Part shown: piece by piece, positions 1 to 8,201 of the stretch
Numbering within the stretch: position 1 is the first letter of the stretch
Layout of the letters: each line of letters begins with the position of its first letter
Assembly (NCBI RefSeq): GCF_029633825.1
Contig: NZ_CP090640.1
Coordinates: forward strand, 3,286,001 to 3,350,000
DNA from: Burkholderia contaminans
Lineage (GTDB): Bacteria; Pseudomonadota; Gammaproteobacteria; Burkholderiales; Burkholderiaceae
Length of the DNA: 64,000 nt
Direction: 5' to 3'
The notes under the pieces: model-generated
The model's input: only the letters and a program-made list of their open reading frames with translations
Databases searched by the model: none
Told to the model about the DNA's origin: nothing
Made by a program: the position numbers and the translations under genes

Positions 1-735
1 AAGGACGTGCAGCCCGCCGTGCAGAAGCGGCTGTCGATGTTCGTGCTGCGTGCCAAAGCGAAGCTGACGGATGCGAGCGACGCGCTCGCGGTGGTCGGTT
101 TCGCGGGCGACGTGCGCGACGCGCTGTCGGGCATCTTCGATGCGCTGCCGGACGGCGTGCACGTGAAGGTCGACGGCCCCGCCGGCACGCTGATCCGCGT
201 GCCCGATGCAGCCGGCCGCAAGCGCTATCTGTGGATCGGCCCGCGCGCGGAAGTCGACGCGCGCATCGCCGCGCTCGGCGGGTCGCTGCCGGTCGTGTCG
301 CCGGCCGTATGGGACTGGCTCGACATCCGCGCGGGCGAACCGCGCATCACGCTGCCTGCCGTCGAACAGTTCGTGCCGCAGATGGTCAACTTCGACGTGA
401 TCGGCGCCGTTAACTTTCGCAAGGGATGCTACCCGGGCCAGGAAATCGTCGCGCGCAGCCAGTACCGCGGCACGATCAAGCGCCGCACGGCGCTCGCGCA
501 CGTCGCCGGCGAGACCGATACCGTGCATGCGGGCGTCGAGCTGTTCCACAGCGACGATCCCGGCCAGCCGTGCGGGATGATCGTCAACGCGGCGGCCGCG
601 CCCTCCGGCGGTGTCGACGCGCTCGTCGAGATCAAGCTCGCCGCGCTCGACAGCGGCACGGTGCACCTCGGTTCGGCCGACGGCCCGGTGCTCGCGTTCG
701 ATACGCTGCCGTACGCCTGGCCGACGGAAGCGTAA
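1..735 (+). CDS. ygfZ: YgfZ/GcvT-family folate-binding protein, 5' end cut by window
   Basis: The reading frame is open from the first base, so the start lies outside the window; about 244 residues are visible. The signature KGCYPGQEIVAR of the YgfZ (CAF17/IBA57-like) family lies near residues 140-151 of the visible part and contains the conserved Cys. YgfZ proteins are tetrahydrofolate-binding relatives of GcvT that support assembly or repair of certain iron-sulfur enzymes in the cytoplasm. The C-terminal beta-barrel part is complete and ends at TAA. No terminator is obvious before the next gene, which starts 76 bp downstream, so co-transcription is possible. The family call is firm; the exact client enzymes cannot be inferred from sequence. 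Confidence 0.93.
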   Translation, partial: KDVQPAVQKRLSMFVLRAKAKLTDASDALAVVGFAGDVRDALSGIFDALPDGVHVKVDGPAGTLIRVPDAAGRKRYLWIGPRAEVDARIAALGGSLPVVSPAVWDWLDIRAGEPRITLPAVEQFVPQMVNFDVIGAVNFRKGCYPGQEIVARSQYRGTIKRRTALAHVAGETDTVHAGVELFHSDDPGQPCGMIVNAAAAPSGGVDALVEIKLAALDSGTVHLGSADGPVLAFDTLPYAWPTEA

Positions 736-811
736 TGCACTGACAACCCGTTCGCGCGCCGGCTCGCGAGTCGCAGCCGGCGCCCGATGTTTCCTGCGAG
801 AGATTCGCCCG

Positions 812-1657
812 ATGTGTCTGATTGCCTTCGACTGGCAGCCTGATGCCGCCGCCGGTCCCGTCTTTACCCTCACCGCCAACCGCGACGAGTTCTTTCGTCG
901 GACCAGCGCGCCGCTCTCATGGTGGGAAGATGTACCGGGCGTGCTGGCCGGCCGCGATCTCGAAGCGGGCGGCACGTGGCTCGGCGTATCGCGCGACGGC
1001 CGTTTCGCCGCGCTGACGAACTACCGCGCACCGTTCGACATCCGCGCGGGTGCGCCGACCCGCGGCAAGCTCGTGTCCGACTTCCTCGGCGGCCCGTCCA
1101 TCGCGCCGCTCGACTACCTCGGGCGGCTCGCGGAGCATGCGGCCGTCTACAACGGCTTCAACCTGCTCGTCGGCGACTGGCGACGGCGTGAGCTCGCGTG
1201 GTTCTGCAATCGCGCACCCGAAGGTGAAAGCAGTGTCGCCGCGCCTGTCGCGATCGCGCCCGGCGTGCATGCGCTGTCGAATGCGCGGCTCGATACGCCC
1301 TGGCCGAAAGTGGTGCGCAAGCGCGCGGAACTCGGCACGCTGCTCACCGACAATCCGACCCCGTCGCTCGACGAGCTGATCGCGCTGATGCGCGACCCGC
1401 ATGTCGCGGACGACGACGCACTGCCGCACACCGGTATTCCGATCGAGCGCGAGCGTGCGCTGTCGGCCGCGTTCATCGAGACACCCGAATACGGCACGCG
1501 CGGCACGACCGCGCTGCGCGTCACGATGAAGGAAGGCGTGCGGCTGACGGTCGAGATCAAAGAACGCTGCGACGACGACGGCTCGCACCGCACCGTCCGG
1601 CCCGGCACGTTCGAGCGCGCGCTCACGTTCGACCTCGACGCGACGCCGCCGCGCTGA
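812..1657 (+). CDS. TANGO2/NRDE family protein
   Basis: 281 residues starting MCLIAFDW, with the family hallmark TANRDEFFRR at about residues 19-28. Members of the NRDE/TANGO2 family are about 250-280 residues long and usually begin Met-Cys, with Cys2 conserved; that start is used here although the frame is open further upstream. Related proteins in animals are implicated in haem or lipid handling, but the bacterial role is not settled. There is no signal peptide, so a cytoplasmic location is expected. The gene follows ygfZ on the same strand and converges on the acetyltransferase downstream, with only 12 bp between stop codons. Confidence 0.85.
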   Translation: MCLIAFDWQPDAAAGPVFTLTANRDEFFRRTSAPLSWWEDVPGVLAGRDLEAGGTWLGVSRDGRFAALTNYRAPFDIRAGAPTRGKLVSDFLGGPSIAPLDYLGRLAEHAAVYNGFNLLVGDWRRRELAWFCNRAPEGESSVAAPVAIAPGVHALSNARLDTPWPKVVRKRAELGTLLTDNPTPSLDELIALMRDPHVADDDALPHTGIPIERERALSAAFIETPEYGTRGTTALRVTMKEGVRLTVEIKERCDDDGSHRTVRPGTFERALTFDLDATPPR

Positions 1658-1669
1658 GCACGCGCCGCG

Positions 1670-2110
1670 CTACGGCGCGCGTGCCATCTCGACGTGCGGC
1701 ACGCCGGCTTCGACGAACGGTTCACCGACCGCCGCGAAGCCGTGCCGCAGGTAGAACGACACGGCCGAATCCTGCGCGTAGAGCCGCACGACGATTTCGC
1801 CGCGGCGCCGCGCCGCATCCAGCAGCGCGTTCAGCACGGCTGACCCGACGCCCTGCCCGCGCGCGTCGGCCAGTACCGCGACGCGCCCGATCGTGCCGGA
1901 CGGCAGCAGCCGCCCCGTCGCGACCGCGCGGCGCGCGCCGGTCGCCGCATCGACGCGGTACGCCACCGCATGGAGCGACAGCGGATCGTCGTCATCGAGC
2001 TCCCATTCCGGCGGTATCTGCTGCTCGCGCACGAACACCGCATCGCGAATCCGCGCGGCATCGCCGCCGAGTACCGTCCAGTCGCCCGTTTCCACCACGC
2101 CGTTCGTCAT
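1670..2110 (-). CDS. GNAT-family N-acetyltransferase
   Basis: 146 residues. The GNAT fold is shown by the acetyl-CoA-binding pyrophosphate loop in VAVLADARGQGVGSAVL (R/Q-x-x-G-x-G/A pattern) and the later strand-helix with YAQDSAVSFYLRHGF, where GNAT enzymes often keep a Tyr general acid. The overall pattern with EQQIPPEWELDD near the N-terminus resembles the ElaA/YjdJ-like single-domain group. The ATG at 2110 is chosen because GGGAGC lies 8 nt upstream; an in-frame ATG at 2122 would add four residues. The acceptor substrate is unknown. It is followed on the minus strand by nothing and converges with the NRDE gene; the esterase gene lies 41 bp upstream on the same strand. Confidence 0.85.
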   Translation of the reverse strand: MTNGVVETGDWTVLGGDAARIRDAVFVREQQIPPEWELDDDDPLSLHAVAYRVDAATGARRAVATGRLLPSGTIGRVAVLADARGQGVGSAVLNALLDAARRRGEIVVRLYAQDSAVSFYLRHGFAAVGEPFVEAGVPHVEMARAP

Positions 2111-2151
2111 CGCAGCTCCCATGCGGCGCGTACGCCGCCAAACAACCACCG

Positions 2152-3111
2152 TCAAACGTCGTCGAATGCGGCCTTCAGCGCCGCCACCGCGTCGGCATGC
2201 GCGGCCCGCACCTCGGGCACGTAGCCGCCCATCTTGAAGAATTCGTGGATCATCCCCGGATAGCAGACGAGCGTGACCGCGTTGCCCGCCGCACGCAACT
2301 TTTCCGCATACGCAGCGCCTTCGTCGCTCAGCGGATCGTATTCGGCCGTCGCGATCCATGCCGGCGCGACGCCCGCGAACGACGGCGCATCACGCGTGCC
2401 GTCGAGCGGTGCGAAACGCCAGTCGTCACGGTCCGCCCGATCGCGTATGTATTGCATGAAAAACCACTGGATCGTGTCCTGCGTCAGCAAGTAGCCGTTC
2501 GCGAGCCTTGCGTGCGATTCCGTGTCCTGGAAACCCGTCACGCCCGGGTAGATCAGCATCTGCAGCGCAAGGCGAATGCCTGCGTCGCGTGCGAGCACCG
2601 CGCAGACGGTCGCGAGCGTGCCGCCCGCGCTGTCGCCGCCGACGGCCAATCGTTCGGCATCGATGCCGAACGCAGCCGCTTCGCGATGCAGCCATTGCAA
2701 TGCGTCGTCGGCGTCGTGCACCGCGGTCGGAAACCTGTGTTCGGGCGCGAGCCGGTAGCCGACCGACAGCACCGCACATTGCGCATCGTGCGCGAACATC
2801 CGGCACAGCGCGTCGTGCGTATCGACGCTGCCGACCGTGAAACCACCGCCGTGGTAGTACACGAGCGCGGGCAGCGGCTCCGCCAGGCTCGGCGCGACCG
2901 GCAGGTACAGCCTCGCGCCGATCGTGCGGCCGTCGCGCGTCGGCACGACGCATTCCTCGACCGAATGCATCGGCGCCGGTGCGACGTCGAGAATCGGCGC
3001 GCTCTTCTCGTACGCGGCGCGCGCCTGCTGCGGCGTCTGGTGGTGATAGGACGGACGTTTCGCGCGCTCGACCATGTCGAGCACCTGGGCGATCTTCGGA
3101 TTCAGCGGCAT
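2152..3111 (-). CDS. alpha/beta-hydrolase, HSL-type esterase/lipase
   Basis: 319 residues of the hormone-sensitive-lipase (family IV) esterase group. The oxyanion motif YYHGGGF lies near residue 85 and the nucleophile elbow GDSAGG near residue 160; the acid Asp (in AEYDPLSDE) and His (in GMIHEFF) follow in the C-terminal third, so the catalytic triad is complete. No signal peptide is present. It probably hydrolyses short- or medium-chain acyl esters in the cytoplasm; the natural substrate is unknown. The start MPLNPKIAQVLDM is preferred over longer upstream readings because family members begin with this helix. The neighbouring acetyltransferase is on the same strand and may be co-transcribed. 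Confidence 0.9.
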   Translation of the reverse strand: MPLNPKIAQVLDMVERAKRPSYHHQTPQQARAAYEKSAPILDVAPAPMHSVEECVVPTRDGRTIGARLYLPVAPSLAEPLPALVYYHGGGFTVGSVDTHDALCRMFAHDAQCAVLSVGYRLAPEHRFPTAVHDADDALQWLHREAAAFGIDAERLAVGGDSAGGTLATVCAVLARDAGIRLALQMLIYPGVTGFQDTESHARLANGYLLTQDTIQWFFMQYIRDRADRDDWRFAPLDGTRDAPSFAGVAPAWIATAEYDPLSDEGAAYAEKLRAAGNAVTLVCYPGMIHEFFKMGGYVPEVRAAHADAVAALKAAFDDV

Positions 3112-3240
3112 CGGTGAGGACGGCGCCTGGCGGGCGCCGTGAACGGACAAGCGTGCATGATGCCACGCGCGCGTCAGGCGAGCGTGATGCGCCGTGTGTT
3201 GCGACATTCCGCGGTGTGCGATGCACGCCGCCAGACAAAA

Positions 3241-3270
3241 CGGCCCCGCCTGTGAAGAGGCGGGACCGCC
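3241..3270 (-). terminator. hairpin behind the thioesterase gene
   Basis: On the minus strand GGTCCCGCCTC pairs with a GGCGGGGCC arm across a short loop, then runs into the T-rich GTTTTGTC. It lies just past the thioesterase stop codon and would end the Dabb-thioesterase transcript. Confidence 0.6.
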
Positions 3271-3284
3271 GTGCGTCCGGGCGC

Positions 3285-3764
3285 TTACGCGTCGCTCGGG
3301 CCGGGCTGGGCGTCCGGCGCCGTGCGCGAACGTTGGCGCTTGATGTCGCGGCCCACCGCGAGCCGCCGCATGTACTTGAACGTGCCGAGCGCCTTCGCGA
3401 CGAAATTGCCGTCGCTGTCGCGCACTTCGCCTTCGCAGTAGGCCATCGTGGTCGAGCGATGCATCACACGCCCGTACGCGCGCAGCTCGCCGCGCCCCGG
3501 CTGCATGAAGTTCACCTTCATTTCGACCGTGACGACGCCGATACCGTCGTCGGTCAGGCTGCGTGCGGCCATCGCGAGCGCGATATCCGCGAGCGTCATC
3601 GTCACGCCGCCGTGCGCGATGCTCCACGTGTTCATGTGCCGCTCTTCGAGCGGCAGCACAATCTCGCTTGCGCCGTCCCTCGCGGACACGAGCTGCACGC
3701 CGAGCATGTCGACGAACGGGCTTTCGATCGACGGGCCGTCCGTCGGGGTTGCCGCGTCGCTCAT
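3285..3764 (-). CDS. PaaI-type hotdog-fold thioesterase
   Basis: 159 residues. The hotdog-fold thioesterase pattern is visible: NTWSIAHGGVTMTLADIALAMAA carries the HGG motif and the Asp of the PaaI/YbgC subgroup active site, followed by VTVEMKVNFMQPG. These enzymes hydrolyse acyl-CoA thioesters in the cytoplasm. The ATG overlaps the stop codon of the upstream Dabb gene (ATGA), so the two are translationally coupled. The C-terminus ends in a polar tail rich in Arg, Pro and Asp beyond the fold. The acyl substrate cannot be named from sequence. Confidence 0.88.
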   Translation of the reverse strand: MSDAATPTDGPSIESPFVDMLGVQLVSARDGASEIVLPLEERHMNTWSIAHGGVTMTLADIALAMAARSLTDDGIGVVTVEMKVNFMQPGRGELRAYGRVMHRSTTMAYCEGEVRDSDGNFVAKALGTFKYMRRLAVGRDIKRQRSRTAPDAQPGPSDA

Positions 3765-4075
3765 CGTGCGCTGTCGACGAGGTAGTCGACGCACTCGCGC
3801 GATTCGGCCACCGCGACGACGAATTTCTTCACTTCCTGGTGAACCGGATGCACCTGGTACGCATCGAGTGCGGCTTTGTCCGCGAAATCGGACACGAGCA
3901 CGATGTCGGCGGTCGCATCGAGGCCAGGCGTCGCCACGCCGACGTCGATCTGCAGCGTGCCCGGCACGAGGTCGCGGCAGCCTTCGAGCTTCTCCTTCAG
4001 CTTCAGCGCGTTCTGCGCGCGCGTCGCGCCTTCGGCCGATTCTTTCAACTTCCACATGACAATGTGTCTGATCAC
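3761..4075 (-). CDS. Dabb (stress-responsive A/B barrel) domain protein
   Basis: 104 residues, one Dabb domain: IRHIVMWKLKE at the N-terminus and VLVSDFADKAALDAYQVHPVH in the middle are typical of these ferredoxin-like dimeric proteins. A GTG start at 4075 is chosen because GGAG lies 8 nt upstream and the protein then begins at the first beta-strand; the frame is open to 4141 but that extension has no family support. Dabb proteins bind small hydrophobic ligands, but a function for this one is unknown. Its stop overlaps the thioesterase start by 4 nt, which suggests a two-gene operon acting on the same acyl or aromatic compound. Confidence 0.85.
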   Translation of the reverse strand: MIRHIVMWKLKESAEGATRAQNALKLKEKLEGCRDLVPGTLQIDVGVATPGLDATADIVLVSDFADKAALDAYQVHPVHQEVKKFVVAVAESRECVDYLVDSAR

Positions 4076-4253
4076 TTCGTTCGCTCCAGTTCGTGATGGG
4101 TCGGCAACTTGCCGCAGCCCCTTGCCAGTCGGGCGTTTCACGCCCTTCTACCGTTCGCCTGCGTCGCCGGAAATCGTGTCCAGCCGAGAAAAAAATGGGG
4201 GATGAAAAGGGGTAGCAGTTCGACAAGCCAGAGACGATACCGCCATTTTCACC

Positions 4254-4370
4254 GTGCCACTTACCGGCATCAAGATCCGACAAGCGAAGGCAGGCGACAA
4301 GCCTACCAAACTTACCGACGCCAATGGACTGTATCTGTTCGTGAAGCCGTCCGGCTCCACGCTCTGGCGA
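4254..4370 (+). pseudogene. truncated P4-type tyrosine integrase, N-terminus only
   Basis: A GTG at 4254 opens 39 codons that match the N-terminal arm-binding domain (DUF4102) of P4-like integrases: PLTGIKIRQAKAGDKPTKL followed by TDANGLYLFVKPSGSTLWR. The match stops abruptly after TLWR, where transposase sequence begins. The catalytic tyrosine-recombinase domain is absent, so this is a remnant. It marks the left edge of the accessory patch and suggests that an integrated island once started here. Confidence 0.75.
4299..4322 (+). repeat. 24-bp repeat, copy 1
   Basis: First of three related 24-bp sequences beginning AAGCCTACCAAACTT; it lies inside the integrase remnant. The copies at 8373-8396 and 9151-9174 match at 19 and 22 of 24 positions respectively. 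Confidence 0.5.
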
Positions 4371-4371
4371 T

Positions 4372-4581
4372 GTGAAGCGCTTTACGGAACAGCGAATCAT
4401 CGGGTTTCTGAAGGAAGCCGAGGCCGGCATGCCGGTCAAGGAACTGTGCATGAGGCACGGGTTCAGTGATGCGTCGTTCTACACCTGACGTACGAAGTTC
4501 GGCGGCATGAAAGTCTCGGAAGCCCGCCGGCTCGAGGAGCTCGAGGTGGAGCATGCCCGGCTGAAGAAACGGCTGGTCTGA
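4372..4581 (+). pseudogene. decayed IS3-family transposase orfA remnant
   Basis: From the GTG at 4372 the frame reads KRFTEQRIIGFLKEAEAG, then MPVKELCMRHGFSDASFYT, a stop, then RTKFGGMKVSEARRLEELE and VEHARLKKRL. This is the helix-turn-helix and leucine-zipper part of the OrfA of IS3-family elements (IS407-like group), which normally has Trp where the TGA at 4486-4488 stands. The left end of the element is missing because the integrase fragment runs straight into the start codon. The similarity is lost by about 4575 and no orfB follows. The gene is therefore dead through truncation and a nonsense change. Confidence 0.8.
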
Positions 4582-4883
4582 ACTCTTTCCAGGAGCGGGG
4601 TTTAAAGGGAATTTGCCAGAAGCCCATTGGCCCTGTTGAAGGGGCCAGCTCAGCGCAAAGCCGAAATAAATCGGACGGGCAACAAACGATGCGCGTATGA
4701 TGGGCTCATCAGGGCGACCAATAGTCCCCTGACCTTTCGCCCCTCCATCCGCCCTCTTGCTGCATCGCCCTCTTCCGCGCTGCAACGCAGTCCCTTTCAT
4801 CAACCAGCCCGCTCCGCAACGTGGATACCGGCTGGATGCGTTTGCCCATGCGACTCGTCGTGGCCGAACGCCAGGAGTTTGTC
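4582..4883. other. stretch without a convincing gene
   Basis: About 300 bp between the transposase remnant and the first small gene. Short frames exist on both strands but none has family-like sequence or a good ribosome binding site. The AGGAG at 4873-4877 belongs to the gene that starts at 4884. No transposon end or tRNA was recognised. Confidence 0.5.
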
Positions 4884-5168
4884 ATGAGCATGCACGTCTA
4901 CCGTGGATTCGAGATTTATCCACTGATTTATCCTCACGCGCTGGCGCCGAATGGCAGCCCGCATAACTACGACGCCGGGTTCGACGCGGCAGTCAAGATT
5001 TGCCTTCGCGGGACCACCGATACGCTGACACAGAGCCAGACTTTCAGATTGCGCGACACATCCCCATTTGACAACGCCGGCGACGCCCGTCGTGCCTCGG
5101 TGCGCTATGCCGAGAACATCATCGACGATAACCGCGGCAAACAGGGGTTCTTTTCCAGCGCGCGCTGA
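4884..5168 (+). CDS. small hypothetical protein (94 aa)
   Basis: 94 residues beginning MSMHVYRGFEIYPLIYPHA. The ATG at 4884 has AGGAG seven bases upstream; the frame is open to 4821 but that extension lacks such a site. No signal peptide or membrane segment is visible; the middle (AAVKICLRGTTDTL, SQTFRLRD) looks like alternating beta-strands and the C-terminus (GDARRASVRYAENIIDDN) like a helix, so a small folded alpha/beta protein is likely. I do not recognise a characterised family. It is the first of several small genes, each with its own ribosome binding site. Confidence 0.6.
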   Translation: MSMHVYRGFEIYPLIYPHALAPNGSPHNYDAGFDAAVKICLRGTTDTLTQSQTFRLRDTSPFDNAGDARRASVRYAENIIDDNRGKQGFFSSAR

Positions 5169-5215
5169 GGCGACTCGTCAGCGCAACACAATTTCCCGGT
5201 CTGTTGGAGGTCAAA

Positions 5216-5425
5216 ATGATCATCGACGAACTGCTCGGCTTGATCAGACGGCGCGAGGTCACCTGGATCGACACCGTCGTACCCGTCAGAATCGCCGATT
5301 CGGCAATGTGCCGTCCACATGAGCTGCAAATGTTCACTGCCATACGTGCACTATCGATCGGAGCCGGATATTCGGAATTCGAATCCGACGAGATTGCAAG
5401 CGCCGTCATGACACGGCTCGGCTGA
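5216..5425 (+). CDS. small hypothetical protein (69 aa)
   Basis: 69 residues, MIIDELLGLIRRREVTWID at the N-terminus and a C-terminal helix-like YSEFESDEIASAVMTRLG. A strong GGAGG stands 5 nt before the ATG, which argues for real translation. It is acidic and mostly helical in appearance, without membrane segments. No known family is recognised. It lies 47 bp after the 94-residue gene and 33 bp before the S21 paralogue, in the same direction, so the three could share a transcript. Confidence 0.55.
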   Translation: MIIDELLGLIRRREVTWIDTVVPVRIADSAMCRPHELQMFTAIRALSIGAGYSEFESDEIASAVMTRLG

Positions 5426-5458
5426 CTTTCCGTTTGAATCTTTCGATACAGGATCTAC

Positions 5459-5671
5459 ATGACCACAATCACTCTTAAGCTCAACGAACCGATCGATGTC
5501 GCGCTGCGGCGCTTCCGGCGTGACATCGAGAAAACGGGGCTGATCCGCGAGTTGCGCAGTCGCACCTCCTATGAAAAGCCGACGACGGAACGCAAGCGGA
5601 AAAAAGCCAGCGCCGTTGCCAGGCAACACTTGCGTGCGAAGCGCATGTTGCCGCCCCGGAAAATGTACTAG
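5459..5671 (+). CDS. rpsU: divergent 30S ribosomal protein bS21 paralogue
   Basis: 70 residues. The bS21 pattern is clear: [20 protein letters not shown], then [20 protein letters not shown] and a basic tail rich in Lys and Arg ([23 protein letters not shown]). bS21 binds the 30S platform near the anti-Shine-Dalgarno end of 16S rRNA and helps initiation. The usual housekeeping rpsU of beta-proteobacteria is more conserved (for example NEPFEVAIRRFRR), so this is probably an extra copy. Its neighbours are uncharacterised small genes and not a sigma-factor/primase operon. AGGA lies upstream of the ATG. A role in a condition-specific ribosome pool is inference only. Confidence 0.88.
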   Translation: MTTITLKLNEPIDVALRRFRRDIEKTGLIRELRSRTSYEKPTTERKRKKASAVARQHLRAKRMLPPRKMY

Positions 5672-5680
5672 GAGAGCATC

Positions 5681-5887
5681 GTGTACAACATGCCGTCCGA
5701 GGCGCCTCCGTTTTTTCCGCTGACCAAATGCGAAGTCGATTTCAATCGGCAGAAAGACATGGTGACCCTGTTGCCGAGCTTCTATGCATTCGGGTGTGAG
5801 TACACCAGCCGAGGCTTTCTGATCGGTCGGGACGACGCATTCAAATTGATTGCGGCATTGGAGAAGGCGCTCAGCATCCAAGGATGA
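5681..5887 (+). CDS. small hypothetical protein (68 aa)
   Basis: 68 residues from a GTG at 5681 that follows AGGAG by six bases; the Shine-Dalgarno overlaps the stop codon of the S21 gene, which suggests translational coupling. An in-frame ATG at 5690 would shorten it by three residues. The sequence (FPLTKCEVDFNRQKDMVTLL, then YTSRGFLIGRDDAFKLIAAL) looks like a small alpha/beta domain. No family is recognised and no membrane segment is present. The tight link to the S21 paralogue is the only hint of function. Confidence 0.6.
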   Translation: MYNMPSEAPPFFPLTKCEVDFNRQKDMVTLLPSFYAFGCEYTSRGFLIGRDDAFKLIAALEKALSIQG

Positions 5888-6376
5888 TGCTCACGCCGAC
5901 GCGGTCACAAACATTGAAAACCAGAAGACCAACCATGCGCGTCGCGACCCGGTATGTTGATTTGCTCTGTTTCCTTGTTGGGCTGCAGCTCGTCACCCAG
6001 AGGAAAACTCGTCAGTGGCTGTCACCCCCTCAGCTCGTCGAATCGCTGCAGGCATGGCTGGTCGTCCATCGAGCGAAATGCGAGTGGCGCGATCGAGTCT
6101 GGATAGGTCATGCCGCCCTTCAAATAGCGAAGTCCGTCCACGCCGTGGATAGCTCCGCGCCTTCCGAACAGCGTCCTGGTATCGCGGATGATGCGACAGC
6201 ACACCCGCGATATGCGCTCGCGAATCGGTTGGGCCTGCGACTGAAGTGCACCCAGTATCTTCGGGAGCGGATCTGATTCCTCTCACGGGGCCAGCACTCG
6301 AACGACAGCAGCAAGCTGATCTGAAGAAATCGTCAGCAGCCGACTCGATGGCCGAAACACGATACATGGAGGAAAA
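5888..6376. other. probably decayed stretch between small genes
   Basis: About 490 bp with several overlapping short frames and no persuasive start site. The plus-strand frame 5884-6276 lacks recognisable motifs. On the minus strand 6022-6204 reads IHGVDGLRYLKGGMTYPDS and FRSMDDQPCLQRFDELRG, which looks protein-like and could be the remnant of a lost gene, but it matches no family I know. GGAGG at 6367-6371 serves the next gene. Confidence 0.35.
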
Positions 6377-6592
6377 ATGCGCTTCAATTCGACGCGATTC
6401 CGAATCGATTCGACACCGCGCAGAGCCGATGTTCAGTATGTCGCGCACGCGCGGATCACCACAACACTGATGGACGGCGCGGAACAGGAAGTACATGATA
6501 GTAGCGATCTGGCTGCTTTCTACAATCGTGAGGATGCAGTTGCGTACGCAACAAAATGGGCAGAAGAATGGCTAACTTCACGGTATGGTTGA
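6377..6592 (+). CDS. small hypothetical protein (71 aa)
   Basis: 71 residues starting MRFNSTRFRIDSTPRRADV, with GGAGG six bases before the ATG. The C-terminal half (AFYNREDAVAYATKWAEEWL) is a strong amphipathic helix preceded by beta-like segments (RITTTLMDGAEQEVHDS), similar in layout to the other small proteins of this patch. No signal peptide, membrane segment or known domain is seen. The function is unknown. Confidence 0.55.
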   Translation: MRFNSTRFRIDSTPRRADVQYVAHARITTTLMDGAEQEVHDSSDLAAFYNREDAVAYATKWAEEWLTSRYG

Positions 6593-6712
6593 CGAACGGC
6601 CTCGATCGCTCGAACGCGACGAACCTGGCTGAGGAAACCATTCTTCCACGTGGAAACCCTCTGCGGATTGCTACGCTGGAAGGAATCTGATTGGCTAACG
6701 AGATCTCGATGA

Positions 6713-7012
6713 ATGGCAACGCCGGCGATGACAGTCGACCAAAGTTCCGTACCTCACTACGTTGTTCTTCTGAACGGATGGCGACCCTATGTATTGAATG
6801 TGGATCGCATCGTTATCCGACGCGAAGCTAGTCGGTTGTTGCTTGCCTTTGCACGGTCCCACGGCAAACTGGAGGGCATCGACGGTGTCGAATGGAACAA
6901 GTTTTCCGACGCGCAGGATCTTTCAGTACCTGAGCGTCGCGAGGCGCGATTCTATGCCCTGGTAATGGGGGCCGAGACCAAGCATCAGTTGCGGTTGCTT
7001 GCAAATCTCTGA
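6713..7012 (+). CDS. hypothetical protein (99 aa)
   Basis: 99 residues from ATG at 6713. The segment [20 protein letters not shown] followed by [20 protein letters not shown] and a helical C-terminus suggests a soluble alpha/beta protein. The upstream GGAA is a weak ribosome binding site, and an overlapping ATG four bases earlier opens another frame, so the start is uncertain. It is the last small gene before rdgC and lies in the less GC-rich part of the patch. No family is recognised. Confidence 0.45.
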   Translation: MATPAMTVDQSSVPHYVVLLNGWRPYVLNVDRIVIRREASRLLLAFARSHGKLEGIDGVEWNKFSDAQDLSVPERREARFYALVMGAETKHQLRLLANL

Positions 7013-7277
7013 AATTTTCATTCCGGGCAGCGGTCCGGTTCCGAGTGACGACGAGCGCGACGCCCTGCTCGCGCAGCCCGTCAGCAGCCCCGTCGGCAGC
7101 TGCGGCATCAGCCAGCGCTTGATCACGTTCTTTCGCAGCGTCGCTTGCGATCCTGTTGTGCGGCCAGGCGGCGACGAAACGCGCTACGTACGTTCGGATT
7201 GGACCGTCACGTCGGGCAACCGAATCGCACCGAAAGCATCACCGTCATATAGAATGGTGCGCTTTGCCCGTACTCCT

Positions 7278-8201
7278 ATGTGGTTCAAGAACCTTCAGCT
7301 TCATCGTCTTCCGGCACCTTGGGCCGTTACCCCCGATCAGATGGAAAAATGGCTGGCGCCCCACGCGTTCCAGCCGGGCACCAGCGTCGAGATGCAGCGC
7401 TGCGGATGGGCGTCGCCGCGTGACGACGGCGCACTCGTGTATTCGATCAACCGGCAGATGTTGCTGACGTTTCGTGCCGAGAAGAAGCTGCTCCCGGCGT
7501 CGGTCGTCACTCAGGTGACCAAGGCCCGCGCGCTTGAAATGGAGGAGCAGCAGGGTTTCAAGGTGGGGCGAAAGCAGATGCGCGAACTCAAGGAGCAGGT
7601 AACCGACGAACTGCTCCCGCGCGCGTTCACCATTCAGCGCGATACCCGCGTATGGATCGATACGGTGAACGGCTGGCTCGTCATCGATGCGGCTTCACAG
7701 GCGCTTGCCGACGACGTTCGCGGCCTGCTCGTCAAATCGATCGATCAGTTGCCGCTCGCTGGTGTGCAGGTAGTGCGTTCGCCGGTCGCCGCGATGACGG
7801 ATTGGCTGTTGTCCGGCGAGGCGCCGGGCGGATTCACCGTGGACCAGGACGCCGAGCTGCGCTCGAGCGGTGAAGGCGGCGCCACGGTGCGATACGTCGG
7901 CCACGCGCTGGAAGCGAACGACATGCGCCGGCACATCGAGGCCGGCAAACAATGCATGCGCCTTGCGATGACCTGGGATAACCGGATCTCCTTCGTGCTG
8001 ACGCCATCGCTGACGATCAAGCGCGTGACGCCGCTCGACGTGATCAAGGAGGCGGCGGATCCGACCGCGCAGAACGACGACGAACGCTTCGACTCGGATG
8101 TCACGCTGATGACCGGTGAATTGGAGCGGATGTTGGCCAGCCTGATCGATATCCTGGGTGGCGAGCAACGCGACTCGGTTCATCAGGCGGCAGCAGCCTG
8201 A
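7278..8201 (+). CDS. rdgC: recombination-associated protein RdgC
   Basis: 307 residues, the usual RdgC length. It begins [20 protein letters not shown], matching the conserved RdgC start, and keeps family blocks such as [20 protein letters not shown] and [16 protein letters not shown]. RdgC is a nucleoid-associated, ring-forming dimer that binds double-stranded DNA and restrains RecA. The frame is open to 6999, but only the ATG at 7278 gives the family N-terminus. A TAGAAT at 7250-7255 could be a -10 element. A copy of the gene next to a decayed mobile patch may be coincidence, as rdgC is widespread in this genus. Confidence 0.95.
   Translation: MWFKNLQLHRLPAPWAVTPDQMEKWLAPHAFQPGTSVEMQRCGWASPRDDGALVYSINRQMLLTFRAEKKLLPASVVTQVTKARALEMEEQQGFKVGRKQMRELKEQVTDELLPRAFTIQRDTRVWIDTVNGWLVIDAASQALADDVRGLLVKSIDQLPLAGVQVVRSPVAAMTDWLLSGEAPGGFTVDQDAELRSSGEGGATVRYVGHALEANDMRRHIEAGKQCMRLAMTWDNRISFVLTPSLTIKRVTPLDVIKEAADPTAQNDDERFDSDVTLMTGELERMLASLIDILGGEQRDSVHQAAAA

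Noticed and set aside
4254..4469. Functional small integrase or excisionase gene
   Set aside because: After 39 codons the sequence is transposase DNA in another frame, so the remaining codons are meaningless.
5884..6276. 130-residue protein on the plus strand
   Set aside because: Weak start, irregular composition and no motif; overlapping minus-strand readings look no worse. Listed only as a decayed stretch.
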